A stretch of DNA of 64,000 nucleotides from Arenimonas sp. (GTDB lineage: Bacteria > Pseudomonadota > Alphaproteobacteria > Rhizobiales > Rhizobiaceae). Every line of letters begins with the position of its first letter. Positions within the stretch are counted from its first letter, which is position 1. The DNA lies in assembly GCA_019459145.1 (NCBI GenBank), contig JAIBEK010000067.1, forward strand, positions 55,814-119,813. The letters are read 5' to 3'. Under the pieces are notes generated by a model, which was not told where the DNA came from, did no database searches, and saw nothing but the letters and a program-made list of their open reading frames with translations. The position numbers were made by a program, and so were the translations under genes. Of this stretch, positions 6,774 through 15,873 are shown in pieces.

Positions 6774-8729
6774 TCAGGATAAAGAGCCCGCGCTTTTCGC
6801 CGCCTGGAACATAGGGCCGCCGCGCCAGCGGGGAAAACCGTAGCCGTGAATTTCGACCAGGTCGATGTCGGAGGCCTTTTCGGCAATGCCTTGCCCCAGG
6901 ATCGCTTCGCCCTCGCGGGCCATGGCGCCGACCAGATGGGCGGCGATCGCCTCGGCATCCAGTGCGGGGCCGGGCTGGATCAGGGGGCGGAGAAGGCGGG
7001 CGACCTCCTCCGAGCCAAGCGGCCGCCGATCGCCGGCCTGGTAGTCATACCAGCCGCCGCCGGTCTTCTGGCCCTTGCGGCCGGCCCGCACCATAATATC
7101 GCCGAGCGTCTCGGGCACATCCTGACCCGCCGCGCGCGCGCCTTCGCGCTGCAAAAAGGCGATGTCGAGGCCGCCGAGATCCTGCGCTTCGAAGGGACCC
7201 ATGGCAAAGCCGTAGGCGCGCATGGCCGCATCGACGGCAGCAATCGGCACGCCCTGCCGCACCAGCGCTTCCGCCTCGGCGCGGTAGCGCTTGAGGATGC
7301 GGTTGCCGATGAAGCCTTCGCAGATGCCGGCGCGCACGGGCACCTTGCCGAGCATCCGGGCGAGGGCAAATCCGGTGGCCTGCGTCTGGTCGCCGGTCTG
7401 GGGTGTCGGCACGATCTCCAGCAGCTTCATGACATTGGCCGGGCTGAAGAAATGCAGGCCGATGAAACGGCCGGGATTGGGCAGTCCTTCGGCGATCGCC
7501 CGCGGATCGAGATAGGAAGTGTTGGTCGCCAGCACCGCATCGGGGCGGCAGACGCGGCCCAGTTGCTCGAACACCTGGCGCTTGACCGATAGCTCCTCGA
7601 ACACGGCCTCGATCACGAGGTCGGTATCGGCAAGGGCAGCATAGTCCGTCGAACCCGTCACGCCGGCAAGTCGCGCTTCGGCGGCAGCCTCGGTCAGGCG
7701 CCCGCGCTTGACCGCGCCGGCGAAGATGTCCTTGAGATTGGCGATGCCGCGCGCGACGGCCGCATCGTCCCGCTCGATCAGGATGACCGGCAGGCCGGCG
7801 TCACGTAGGGCAGCGGCGATGCCGGCACCCATCGTGCCACCGCCGACGACGGCGGCATTCCGAAGCGGCAAGGTCTGAACGCCGGACAAGGCCGCCGGAC
7901 GCGGGGCCGCCCGCTCGGCGAAGAAGACGTGGCGGAGCGCTGATGCCTGTTCGGAGGCTCGAAGTTCGAGGAAGGTGGCGCGCTCGAATTGCATGGCGGC
8001 GGCAAAGTCGGTTTCGGTCGCCCGGCGCAGGCAGGCAAGAGCCTTCAGCGGCGCGACCTCGCCCCTGGCCCGCTTGGCGATGGCCGCCTCGGTCTCGGTA
8101 AAGAAGGTATCGGTCACTGTCGGCGCGGGACGCTGCGAAAGCGGCTGGGGAAGGGGATGCGAAAGTGTGTCGCGAGCAAAGGCGATGGCGGCGGTGCGCA
8201 GGTCGCCCTCGACGATCCTGTCGACCAGGCCAAGCTCCAGCGCCCGCGGCCCACGCACCGGCTTGCCCGTGGTCACCAGATCGACGGCAGACGCGATGCC
8301 GGCAAGGCGCACCGTGCGCACCGTCCCGCCAGCGCCGGGAACGATCCCGAGCGTCACTTCCGGCAGGCCGACCGAGGCATCCGCTGTCGCAAGCCGGAAA
8401 CGGCAACCCAGCGCGACTTCGAAGCCGCCGCCAAGGGCAGACCCGTGGATCGCCGCGATCCAGGGCTTGGCCGCCAGTTCGATGGCCGAGACCACGTCGG
8501 GCAGATGGGGCGGCTGCGGCGGCTTGTCGAATTCGCTGACATCGGCGCCGGCAATGAAGGTGCGTCCGGCGCAGGCGAGCACCACGGCGGCGACATCTTG
8601 ATCATTGTCGAGTTCGGCGACTGCATCGACGAGACCCTGGCGCACGGCCTGGCTCAGTGCGTTGACGGGCGGGTTGTCGACCGTGACGACGGCGATGTTT
8701 CCCTCACGGGCGATGGTGGCGACGGACAT
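6774..8729 (-). CDS. Fused enoyl-CoA hydratase / 3-hydroxyacyl-CoA dehydrogenase (FadB/FadJ type), probable PaaF-PaaH function
   Basis: Bifunctional enzyme, 651 aa. Residues 1-190 form a crotonase domain with GSALGGGFEVALG (E104) and GLPEVTLGIVPGAGG (E124), the two catalytic glutamates. Residues 290-470 form the NAD-binding domain starting NAAVVGGGTMGAG (GGGTMG at 296-301) with catalytic H426 and E438 in GLHFFSPANVMKLLEIV. Two C-terminal helical domains follow. It is somewhat shorter than FadB (about 715 aa). It is the last gene of the paaN-livKHMGF operon, 6 bases after livF, and no separate paaF or paaH is present in the window, so I infer that it hydrates 2,3-dehydroadipyl-CoA and oxidises 3-hydroxyadipyl-CoA. 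General fatty-acid oxidation is the alternative. Confidence 0.92.
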   Translation of the reverse strand: MSVATIAREGNIAVVTVDNPPVNALSQAVRQGLVDAVAELDNDQDVAAVVLACAGRTFIAGADVSEFDKPPQPPHLPDVVSAIELAAKPWIAAIHGSALGGGFEVALGCRFRLATADASVGLPEVTLGIVPGAGGTVRTVRLAGIASAVDLVTTGKPVRGPRALELGLVDRIVEGDLRTAAIAFARDTLSHPLPQPLSQRPAPTVTDTFFTETEAAIAKRARGEVAPLKALACLRRATETDFAAAMQFERATFLELRASEQASALRHVFFAERAAPRPAALSGVQTLPLRNAAVVGGGTMGAGIAAALRDAGLPVILIERDDAAVARGIANLKDIFAGAVKRGRLTEAAAEARLAGVTGSTDYAALADTDLVIEAVFEELSVKRQVFEQLGRVCRPDAVLATNTSYLDPRAIAEGLPNPGRFIGLHFFSPANVMKLLEIVPTPQTGDQTQATGFALARMLGKVPVRAGICEGFIGNRILKRYRAEAEALVRQGVPIAAVDAAMRAYGFAMGPFEAQDLGGLDIAFLQREGARAAGQDVPETLGDIMVRAGRKGQKTGGGWYDYQAGDRRPLGSEEVARLLRPLIQPGPALDAEAIAAHLVGAMAREGEAILGQGIAEKASDIDLVEIHGYGFPRWRGGPMFQAAKSAGSLS

Positions 8730-8735
8730 GAGTGA

Positions 8736-9437
8736 TCAGATTCCCAGATAGGCTTCGCGAATGCGGGGATCGGCGAGCAATTCGCCGGCCGGTCCCTCCA
8801 TGGTGATCTTGCCGGTTTCCATGACGTAGCCGCGGTCGGCGACCGACAGGGCGCCGAAGGCGTTTTGCTCGACCAGAAGCACGGTGACCTTGAGGTCCCG
8901 CATGCTCTTCACCACGTCGAAGATCTGCTGGACCAGGATGGGTGCCAGGCCCATCGAGGGCTCGTCGAGCAGCAGGCAGGACGGGCGCCCCATCAGCGCG
9001 CGGGCGATCGCCAGCATCTGCTGCTGGCCGCCGGACAGGCCGCCGGCGGCGAGATTGCGCTTCTCCTTGAGGATCGGGAACATCTGGAAGGCATTCTCCA
9101 TGTCCCGATCGACCCGGTCGTCGGTGAAGAGGAATGCGCCGAGACGCAGGTTTTCCTCGACTGTCAGGTTGGTGAAGATCTGTCGCCCCTCGGGAGACTG
9201 GGCAAGCCCCCGCTTCAGGCGCTTGTAGGCGGGCGTGGTGGCCAGCGCTTCACCCCGGAAGATGATCTGGCCGGCGCTGATCGGCTGCAGGCCGGAGAGG
9301 CAGCGCAGCAGCGTCGTCTTGCCCGCGCCCTTGGCGCCGACGATGGTGACGATCTCGCCGGAATCAATGTGCAGGTCGACGCCGTGCAGCGCTTCGATGC
9401 GGCCATAGCGCGACCGCAGTCCCTCAACTGTGAGCAT
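8736..9437 (-). CDS. Branched-chain-amino-acid-type ABC transporter ATPase (LivF family), paa cluster
   Basis: Cytoplasmic ATPase subunit, 233 aa. Walker A GAKGAGKTTL (note K in place of the more usual N after GA), Walker B CLLLDEPSMGLAP, signature LSGGQQQMLAIARALM and the LivF ending VMETGKITMEGPAGELL are visible. The ATG at 9437 is chosen because AGGAGG lies at ideal distance; a longer frame from 9482 would overlap livG much more. The start overlaps the end of livG by 14 bases. It forms one importer with the preceding livK, livH, livM and livG genes; its position inside the phenylacetate cluster points to phenylacetate or a related aromatic acid as substrate. Confidence 0.93.
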   Translation of the reverse strand: MLTVEGLRSRYGRIEALHGVDLHIDSGEIVTIVGAKGAGKTTLLRCLSGLQPISAGQIIFRGEALATTPAYKRLKRGLAQSPEGRQIFTNLTVEENLRLGAFLFTDDRVDRDMENAFQMFPILKEKRNLAAGGLSGGQQQMLAIARALMGRPSCLLLDEPSMGLAPILVQQIFDVVKSMRDLKVTVLLVEQNAFGALSVADRGYVMETGKITMEGPAGELLADPRIREAYLGI

Positions 9438-10209
9438 GGGACGCCTCCTGTGCCTGGGTTCCGAGATAGGCCGCGATGACATCCGGATTGCGGGCGACGG
9501 CAGCGGGGTCGCCCTCGGCGATCTTCACCCCATGATCGAGGACCACAATGTGGTTGGAGATGCGCATCACCATCTTCATGTCATGCTCGACAAGAAGGAT
9601 TGCGACGCCGGAGGCGGCCACCTCGGCGATCAGGTGATCGATCTCCTCGGTTTCGACGGCGTTGCAGCCGGCGGCCGGTTCGTCGAGCAGCAGGACCTTG
9701 GTATCGAGGGCAAGGGCCCGGGCGATCTCCAGCCGTTTCAGCGCGCCATAGGACAGATTGCCGGCCTCAAGTTCGGCGGCATTGGCAAGGCCGACGCGCG
9801 CCAGCAGTTCCCTCGCCCCGGCTTGCGCGTCCCGGGAGCGCCGGCGCGAGGCCGGAAGCCCGAGCAGGTCGGCGAATACCGAGCCTTTTTCCCGCAGATG
9901 AAACCCGGCAATGGCGTTTTCCAGCACCGTCATGTTCTGGAAGATCTGCAGGTTCTGGAAGGTGCGCGACATGCCGCGACGGGCCAGAAGATGCGGAGAA
10001 AACCCGGTCACGTCCTCGCCGTTCAATCGCACCTTGCCGGATTTCGGCATGTAGACGCCGGAGATCATGTTGAACAGGGTGGTTTTGCCGGCCCCGTTCG
10101 GCCCGATCACCGAGACGATTTCTCCGGGATTGACGGAAAAGCTCACATCATCGACGGCGCGCAGGCCACCGAAGGCAATTCCCAATCCCTCGACGCTGAG
10201 AAGGCTCAT
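9424..10209 (-). CDS. Branched-chain-amino-acid-type ABC transporter ATPase (LivG family), paa cluster
   Basis: Second ATPase subunit, 261 aa, normal LivG length. Walker [17 protein letters not shown], the LivG insertion with [24 protein letters not shown], signature [16 protein letters not shown] and Walker [13 protein letters not shown] are present. The C-residue in AAGCN (usually AAGLN) is a small departure. Start ATG at 10209 overlaps the livM stop by four bases (ATGA). It partners with LivF on the LivHM membrane core. Confidence 0.94.
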   Translation of the reverse strand: MSLLSVEGLGIAFGGLRAVDDVSFSVNPGEIVSVIGPNGAGKTTLFNMISGVYMPKSGKVRLNGEDVTGFSPHLLARRGMSRTFQNLQIFQNMTVLENAIAGFHLREKGSVFADLLGLPASRRRSRDAQAGARELLARVGLANAAELEAGNLSYGALKRLEIARALALDTKVLLLDEPAAGCNAVETEEIDHLIAEVAASGVAILLVEHDMKMVMRISNHIVVLDHGVKIAEGDPAAVARNPDVIAAYLGTQAQEASHAHS

Positions 10210-11165
10210 GCTCCCCTCCCGGTAAATTGACGCAGCAGCGATGGCAGCAGGCCTTCGCGCAGGAAGATCATGACCAGCATCATCACCAGCCCGAGCATGA
10301 CCTGCTCGTATTCGGCAAACACGGTAAGTACCTGCGGCAGGAGGGTGAGGATGCCGGCGCCGAGGATCGCGCCCAGCACCGAGCCGGCACCGCCCAGCAC
10401 AGCCATTGTGACCAGTTCGATCGAGTGCATATAGCCAGCGACGTCCGGCGTGATGAACTTGTTCTGCAGAGCGAGCAGCGAGCCGGAGACCGAGGCATAG
10501 ACTGCCGAGATGACGAAGGCCTGCAGTTTCAGCCGGGCGACGTCGACGCCGACCGTGCTTGCGGCAATCTCCGAGCCATGCAGGGCGCGCAGCGCGCGGC
10601 CCGTCGGGCTGTCATGGAGATTGAGCGCCAGCCAGGCGCCGATCAGCAGGCAGAGCCCGCAGAAGAAGTACCAGAATTGCGGCGCAGAAAGTTTGAGTCC
10701 CAGTTGCCCGAGCGCCTGGCGCAGGCCGAGATCGGCGACCGCGATGCCGTCCGGCCCGCCGGTCAGCCAGGCCTCGTTGGACAGCACCATGGAGACCAGG
10801 ATGCCGAAACCGAGCGACGCGACGGCAAGGTAGTAGCCCTTCAGTCGCAAAATCGGGCGGCCGACGACATAGGCGATCGCAGCCGAAAGCACGGCACCGA
10901 GGATTGCGGCGAAAGCGGGATGCAGACCGAGATGCACGGGCGCCAGCGCCGAGGCATAGGCGCCGATACCGGCAAATCCTGCATGTCCGAGGCTGATCTG
11001 TCCGGCAAAACCCGTCAGGATGACGATGCCGAGCACCGCCACGCCATTGACGAACAGCAGCGAGCCTACACGGAAATAGAAGGCCGATGGAAAGAAGAAG
11101 GGCGTTGCCGCGATGAGCAGTGCAAGCACCAGCAGGGTGGTCTGTTTTGTCGTGAGCCGCATCAT
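10206..11165 (-). CDS. Branched-chain-amino-acid-type ABC transporter permease (LivM family), paa cluster
   Basis: Permease of 319 aa with about eight to nine hydrophobic helices. LivM hallmarks are [19 protein letters not shown] near residue 55, the [16 protein letters not shown] helix, and the [21 protein letters not shown] coupling loop. The stop of livH and the ATG at 11165 share a base (TGATG); a GTG three bases upstream is also possible. It forms the translocation pathway together with LivH. Confidence 0.93.
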   Translation of the reverse strand: MMRLTTKQTTLLVLALLIAATPFFFPSAFYFRVGSLLFVNGVAVLGIVILTGFAGQISLGHAGFAGIGAYASALAPVHLGLHPAFAAILGAVLSAAIAYVVGRPILRLKGYYLAVASLGFGILVSMVLSNEAWLTGGPDGIAVADLGLRQALGQLGLKLSAPQFWYFFCGLCLLIGAWLALNLHDSPTGRALRALHGSEIAASTVGVDVARLKLQAFVISAVYASVSGSLLALQNKFITPDVAGYMHSIELVTMAVLGGAGSVLGAILGAGILTLLPQVLTVFAEYEQVMLGLVMMLVMIFLREGLLPSLLRQFTGRGA

Positions 11166-12037
11166 CACACCCGATTGACCGAATTGCGCCCGAACAGGCC
11201 TTGCGGCATGGCGAACAGGACGGCGAGGATGACGATGAAGGCAACCGCATCCTTGTATTGCGAACTGATGAAGCCGGCCGTCAGCGCCTCGAACAGACCA
11301 AGCAGGATGCCGCCGACGAGGGCTCCCTTAGGATTGCCCATGCCGCCGAGCATGGCTGCTGCAAAACCTTTGAGCGCCAGCGCGATGCCGAGATCGTAGC
11401 TGGTCAGCGTGATCGGGGTGACCAGCACGCCGGCCAGCGCGCCGATGGCCGCCGAAAGCGCGAAGGACAGCGTCATCACCCAATTGGTGTTGATGCCGAC
11501 GAGTTGGGCCGCCAGGCGATTGTTGGACGTGGCGAGCACCGCCTTGCCGGTCAATGTGCGGGTAAAGAACAGCCAGAGACCGACGAACACGACGACGGCG
11601 CCGGTAATGACCCACAGGCTCTGCGGCAGGATGGTGGCGGCCAGGATCTGGATCGGCTCGTCGCCGGTGAAGGCCGGGAAGCGATGCAACTGCTTGTCGA
11701 AGACGAGCTGCGTCACGCCGCGAATAAAGATCGACGCGCCGATGGTGATGATGATCAGCGAGACCACGGGGGCACCGCGCGCGGGGGCGATCGCCAACTT
11801 GTTCAGGGCGACGCCGATGGCTGCGGTCACAGCAATCGCGATCAGCGCGGCCAGCGGCAGCGGCAGACCGGCGTCGAAGGCGAACACCGTGATCATGCCG
11901 CCCAGCATGACGAACTCGCCCTGGGCGAAATTCACCACGTCCGAGGCGTTGTAGATGATGGTGAAGCCCAGCGCGACCAGCGCATAGACCGCGCCGACCG
12001 TCAGGCCGGAAAGAAGGAACTGCATCAGTTCAGGCAT
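11165..12037 (-). CDS. Branched-chain-amino-acid-type ABC transporter permease (LivH family), paa cluster
   Basis: Permease of 290 aa from the ATG at 12037 (MPELMQFLLSGLTVGAVYAL); a GTG at 12049 would add four residues but lacks a ribosome site, whereas GTGGGG lies about 6 bases before the ATG. LivH landmarks are ASDVVNFAQGEFVMLGG near residue 35 and NRLAAQLVGINTNWV in the coupling loop. It is separated from the binding-protein gene by about 100 bases holding two hairpins, the usual arrangement that lets the receptor be made in excess. Confidence 0.92.
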   Translation of the reverse strand: MPELMQFLLSGLTVGAVYALVALGFTIIYNASDVVNFAQGEFVMLGGMITVFAFDAGLPLPLAALIAIAVTAAIGVALNKLAIAPARGAPVVSLIIITIGASIFIRGVTQLVFDKQLHRFPAFTGDEPIQILAATILPQSLWVITGAVVVFVGLWLFFTRTLTGKAVLATSNNRLAAQLVGINTNWVMTLSFALSAAIGALAGVLVTPITLTSYDLGIALALKGFAAAMLGGMGNPKGALVGGILLGLFEALTAGFISSQYKDAVAFIVILAVLFAMPQGLFGRNSVNRV

Positions 12038-12069
12038 CGAAGACCCCACTGTGGCCGATTATTCTTGAG

Positions 12070-12126
12070 GTGGAGCCCGCATCCATGCAGGCTCCACGCC
12101 AAATGCCGTCGCCCCGCAAACGGGGC
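12070..12126 (-). other. Tandem hairpins between livK and livH (processing/attenuation site)
   Basis: First hairpin: GTGGAGCC (12070-12077) pairs with GGCTCCAC (12090-12097), and the loop itself pairs GCAT with ATGC, giving a long imperfect stem. Second hairpin: GCCCCG-CAAA-CGGGGC at 12111-12126, just after the livK stop. Neither is followed by a T run, so partial termination or 3-prime stabilisation of livK mRNA is more likely than full termination. Confidence 0.6.
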
Positions 12127-12137
12127 GGCCCGGGTGC

Positions 12138-13280
12138 TTACTCGATGATGGTCCAGCCACCATCCTTGATTTCCAGCATACGGAATGCCGAGAGATCGAG
12201 GCCGAGGTGATCCTCTGCCGACATGGTGACGACACCGGTGGTGCCGACCAGGCCGGAGGTGGCTTCGATGGCGTCGCGGATCGCTTCCGGTTCTGCCGAC
12301 CCGGCGCGGCCGATCGAATCGACGAGGATGCGCAGCGCGTCATGGGCGTAGCCGCCGAAGGTCGAGACGGCAGAGCCGGTCTTCTTCTCGTAAGCCGTCT
12401 TGTAGGCGGTGACGACAGCCTTCTGGGCATCGCCATCGGCCAGGATGCCGGATACCAGCAGGGCAGTACCGGGAAGGCGTACACCTTCGGCGGCCTTAGC
12501 GCCTGCGAGTTCGATGAAGCCGTCGGAGGCCACACCGTGCGACTGATAGAGCGGCAGGCCGACGGCCAGCTGCGAATAGTTGCGCGTCACGATCGACGGG
12601 CCCTGGCCGAAGCCGGCATTCAGCACGGCCTGCACGCCGGCAGTGCCCTTGATGTTGGTCAGCTGCGGGGTCATGTCCGCATCCTGCGGGCCGTAGGTTT
12701 CGTCGGCAGCGATCTCGATGCCGTAGTCGCCGGCAACGGCGACGCACTGCTTGTGCATGGAAGCGCCGAAGCCGTCGGTGCCGGAAATCACACCGATCTT
12801 GGTGATGGCGTTCTTCTTCATGTTCTCGAAGATCTTCTGGCAGGCCATGCGGTCGGTATGCGGGGTCTTGAAGACCCAATGCTTGACCGGATCGATGATC
12901 TCGATCGCGCCGGCAAGCGAGATGAACGGAACTTCGGAGTCCTCGGCGACGGGGATGATCGACATGGTCGTGCCGGTCGTCGTGCCGCCGATGATGGCGA
13001 CCACTTCGTCGTCCTCGACGAGGCGGGTGGCGAAGGTGCGCGCCTTGTTCGGATCGCCGCCGTCGTCATAGAGCACGAGCTTCAGCGGTTCACCGTTGAC
13101 GCCGCCGGCGGCATTGATTTCTTCCACCAGCATTTCGAGCGTCTTGGCTTCCGGGTCGCCGAGGAACGAGGCCGGCCCCGTTGCGGATACGGTGGCGCCG
13201 ATCTTGATCTCTGCCTGGGCCGTGGTTGCCACTCCCAGCGCCATGAGCGTGGCGAGTGCGGTTGTCGTGGTGATTTTCAT
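12138..13280 (-). CDS. Branched-chain-amino-acid-type ABC transporter substrate-binding protein (LivK-like), paa cluster
   Basis: Periplasmic receptor, 380 aa. The ATG at 13280 gives a textbook signal peptide (MKITTTTALATLMALGVATTAQA) followed by EIKIGATVSATGPASFLGDP, the start of the type I periplasmic-binding fold; GGGAGGAG lies 6 bases upstream. The longer frame from 13343 would bury this signal. The binding pocket motif GGTTTGTTMSI and two conserved cysteines (CQKIF, KQCVAVAG) are visible. It follows paaN by 38 bases, so receptor and PaaN share a transcript. Substrate is inferred as phenylacetate or another arylalkanoate from context; amino acid binding cannot be excluded. Confidence 0.92.
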   Translation of the reverse strand: MKITTTTALATLMALGVATTAQAEIKIGATVSATGPASFLGDPEAKTLEMLVEEINAAGGVNGEPLKLVLYDDGGDPNKARTFATRLVEDDEVVAIIGGTTTGTTMSIIPVAEDSEVPFISLAGAIEIIDPVKHWVFKTPHTDRMACQKIFENMKKNAITKIGVISGTDGFGASMHKQCVAVAGDYGIEIAADETYGPQDADMTPQLTNIKGTAGVQAVLNAGFGQGPSIVTRNYSQLAVGLPLYQSHGVASDGFIELAGAKAAEGVRLPGTALLVSGILADGDAQKAVVTAYKTAYEKKTGSAVSTFGGYAHDALRILVDSIGRAGSAEPEAIRDAIEATSGLVGTTGVVTMSAEDHLGLDLSAFRMLEIKDGGWTIIE

Positions 13281-13318
13281 TGTGTCTCCTCCCTGAGAAC
13301 GTTGAACTAAGAAGTCGG

Positions 13319-14971
13319 TTACGCCGCCTTTGGGCGGCGCCACATCGCCAGCCGGAACCGGTTGGCGACGAAGGCTGTGTCGGTCAGGCTGGCATTGCCG
13401 GCGGGATTGCCGCCGGTGACGTGAAAGTCGGAGAACGCAGCCGACTGGTTGACGAAGATGTTGCCGGTCAGGTTGATCGACAGGTTGACGCCGGCTCGGG
13501 CGAAGGCCTTGACCGCGTAGGCGATGCGCGCCTCGTCGGTGTCGTAGAGCGCGGCGGTGATCGCGCCCTTGCTGCGAGCGAGATCCGCTGCGGCGTCAAT
13601 GCCGGCTTCGGCGCTGTCGACGGCGACGATGAAGGCGACCGGGCCGAAGCACTCCTCCTCATGCACCGTGGTCTTGCCCGCATCGACCGCGACGATCAGC
13701 GGCGTTGCGCTGCGGCCGGCGGTGAGCGACGCGGAGTCGCGCACGAGGCGGCCGGCACTGCGCGCCTCTTCCACACGCGCAAGGGTCGCCGGATTGGCGA
13801 TCGCGCCGCAGACGCCAGAGGCCCGTGCGGGATCGTCGAGCAAGGCATCGACGGCGGCGGAGATCGCGGCTGCAACCTCGTCAAAGCTCTTGCGGCCCTC
13901 ATTCGTATCGATCCCGTCGCGGGGCAAGAAGATGTCCTGCGGCGCGGTGCACATCTGGCCGGAATAGAGCGAGAGCGAGAAGGCGATGTTGGCGCACATG
14001 CCGGAAAAATCGTCGGTGGCGGCGATGACGATCGAGTTCACGCCGGCTTCCTCGGTGAACACCTGGGCGGAACCGGCATTGTTTCGCACCCATTCGCCGA
14101 AGGCGCTGGAGCCGGTGTAGTCGATGATGCCGATGTCCGGATGTGTCACGAGCTCCTTGGTGATCTCGGCTCCGGCCTGATCGACGGCAAGAAGGACCAC
14201 GTCAGCCGGGAAGCCTGCCTCGAGAAGCACTTCGCGCGCCACCTTCACAGTGAGCGCAAGCGGCAGGATGGCGCCCGGATGCGGCTTGACGATTACGGTA
14301 TTGCCGGTGGCGAGGCTGGCGAACAGGCCGGGATAGCTGTTCCAGGTCGGGAAGGTCTGGCAGCCGATCGCCAGCGCGATGCCGCGCGGCACGACCTGCC
14401 AGTTCTTCTCCAGAACGATCGGGGCCGCCTTGCCCTGCGGCTTCTCCCAGATGGCCTGGCTCGGGGTGCGCGTCATTTCCACCCAGGCGGTGGCAACCGC
14501 CTCGAGGCCGCGGTCCTGCGCATGCGGGCCACCGGCCTGGAAGGCCATGGCGAAAGCCTGTCCGGTGGTGTGCATGACGGCATTGGCCATTTCGAAGCTG
14601 ATGCGGTTGAGGCGCACCAGGATCTCAAGGCACACGCCGACGCGCTGCTCGGGCGAGGCATCGGCCCAGGCGTCGCCGGCAGCCGCGGAGGCGGCGACCA
14701 GATGCGCGACATCAGCCGCCGGGTAAAGGATATCGAGGTCGAGGCCCCAAGGGGACTTCTCCGAACCGAGACGACGGTCTTCCGGGTGGCCGGGCAGGGC
14801 GAGTTGCGTACCGAGCAGGGCCTTGAAGGCGCTCTCGCCGTCGTCCTTGGCGGTTTCGCCATAGATCTTGCCGCTCGGAATTTCCGGGAAGGGTGACCAG
14901 AAACCCCGGTCCGACAGGGCTTTGACGGCCGTCTCCAGCAGACCGCGATGGCGGTCGAACATGTCGTCCAT
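13319..14971 (-). CDS. paaN: Phenylacetic acid degradation protein PaaN (stand-alone aldehyde dehydrogenase family)
   Basis: Aldehyde-dehydrogenase superfamily protein, 550 aa, matching the stand-alone PaaN type found in aromatic-degrading alpha- and betaproteobacteria rather than the PaaZ hydratase fusion, which is present separately at 18442-20505. NAD-domain segments GCQTFPTWNSYPGLFASLATG and NTVIVKPHPGAI are visible; the presumed catalytic cysteine is in SGQMCTAPQD. The reaction of this PaaN type is not well established; it may oxidise the ring-opened semialdehyde or another aldehyde. It is the first gene of a seven-gene operon with the liv transporter and FadJ-like enzyme, divergent from paaG, with a predicted promoter TTGCAT-17-AATGAT (15027-14999) spanning a GACCG-N2-CGGTC operator. 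Confidence 0.9.
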   Translation of the reverse strand: MDDMFDRHRGLLETAVKALSDRGFWSPFPEIPSGKIYGETAKDDGESAFKALLGTQLALPGHPEDRRLGSEKSPWGLDLDILYPAADVAHLVAASAAAGDAWADASPEQRVGVCLEILVRLNRISFEMANAVMHTTGQAFAMAFQAGGPHAQDRGLEAVATAWVEMTRTPSQAIWEKPQGKAAPIVLEKNWQVVPRGIALAIGCQTFPTWNSYPGLFASLATGNTVIVKPHPGAILPLALTVKVAREVLLEAGFPADVVLLAVDQAGAEITKELVTHPDIGIIDYTGSSAFGEWVRNNAGSAQVFTEEAGVNSIVIAATDDFSGMCANIAFSLSLYSGQMCTAPQDIFLPRDGIDTNEGRKSFDEVAAAISAAVDALLDDPARASGVCGAIANPATLARVEEARSAGRLVRDSASLTAGRSATPLIVAVDAGKTTVHEEECFGPVAFIVAVDSAEAGIDAAADLARSKGAITAALYDTDEARIAYAVKAFARAGVNLSINLTGNIFVNQSAAFSDFHVTGGNPAGNASLTDTAFVANRFRLAMWRRPKAA

Positions 14972-14998
14972 GGCAATTTCCTCCCTGCTCCTGCCTTT

Positions 14999-15027
14999 AT
15001 CATTGACCGTCCGGTCGGTTTATGCAA
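14999..15027 (-). promoter_or_regulatory. Predicted paaN promoter overlapped by a TetR-type operator
   Basis: On the minus strand TTGCAT (15027-15022) and AATGAT (15004-14999) are separated by exactly 17 bases. The perfect inverted repeat GACCG-TC-CGGTC (15005-15016) fills the spacer, where a bound repressor would block polymerase. The paaG transcript starts from the same gap in the other direction, so one operator can serve both. A near copy, AACCG-AT-CGGTC, lies upstream of paaJ at 25601-25612. Confidence 0.6.
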
Positions 15028-15078
15028 GATCTTTTTACGCCCCCGGGAAAATTCGGAGCGGGGACGAGGGAGAGACCG

Positions 15079-15873
15079 ATGCACCAATCCGACACCGTGC
15101 GGGTGACGATGGATCACGGGGTTCTGCGGCTGACGCTGAACCGACCGGACAAACTCAATTCGTTCAACGAAGAGATGCACATCGCGCTGCGCGCGGCGAT
15201 GCAGCGTGCCCATGACGATGCCTCCGTGCGCGCCGTTCTTCTGACTGGCGCCGGCCGCGGCTTCTGCGCCGGCCAGGACCTCGGCGACCGCGATCCGCGC
15301 AAGGGTGGACCTGCTCCCGATCTCGGTCACACGCTCGAAACCTTCTACAACCCCACGCTCCGACTGATCCGTTCGCTGGAAAAACCGGTGATCTGCGCGG
15401 TCAACGGGGTCGCGGCCGGTGCCGGCGCCAATATCGCCTTTGCCTGCGACATCGTGCTGGCTGCCCGGTCGGCAAAATTCATCCAGGCCTTTTCCAAGAT
15501 CGGCCTGATCCCCGATGCCGGCGGCAGCTGGAGCCTGGCGCGCATCCTCGGCGAACCTCGCGCCAAGGCGCTGGCCATGACCGCCGAGCCGCTGATGGCC
15601 GAACGGGCCGCGGAATGGGGCCTGATCTGGAAGGCGGTGGACGACGACCAACTGATCGGCGAGGCTGAAACGCTCGCCCGCTCGCTGGCCGAAGGCGCCA
15701 CGCGCGGCCTGGGCCTCACCAAGCGGCTGATCCAGGCAGCCGCCACCAACAGCCTCGATCAACAGCTCGACATGGAGCGCGACTGCCAGCGCGAAGCTGG
15801 CCGCACGGCGGATTATGCCGAAGGCGTCACCGCCTTCCTCGAGAAGCGCAAGCCGGAGTTTTCGGGCAAATGA
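15079..15873 (+). CDS. paaG: 1,2-epoxyphenylacetyl-CoA isomerase (PaaG), crotonase family
   Basis: Crotonase-fold enzyme of 264 aa, the length of PaaG (262 in E. coli). The oxyanion-hole segments GRGFCAGQDLGDRD (about residues 63-76) and VNGVAAGAGANIAFACDIV are present; the D in GQDLGDR and the D in IPDAGGS correspond to PaaG acidic residues. It converts the ring-epoxide of phenylacetyl-CoA to the oxepin form. The ATG at 15079 follows GAGGGAGAG; an upstream in-frame ATG at 15022 would run through the promoter. First gene of the plus-strand unit paaG-paaI-paaK-tetR, overlapping paaI by four bases. I prefer PaaG over a generic enoyl-CoA hydratase because of this context. Confidence 0.9.
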   Translation: MHQSDTVRVTMDHGVLRLTLNRPDKLNSFNEEMHIALRAAMQRAHDDASVRAVLLTGAGRGFCAGQDLGDRDPRKGGPAPDLGHTLETFYNPTLRLIRSLEKPVICAVNGVAAGAGANIAFACDIVLAARSAKFIQAFSKIGLIPDAGGSWSLARILGEPRAKALAMTAEPLMAERAAEWGLIWKAVDDDQLIGEAETLARSLAEGATRGLGLTKRLIQAAATNSLDQQLDMERDCQREAGRTADYAEGVTAFLEKRKPEFSGK

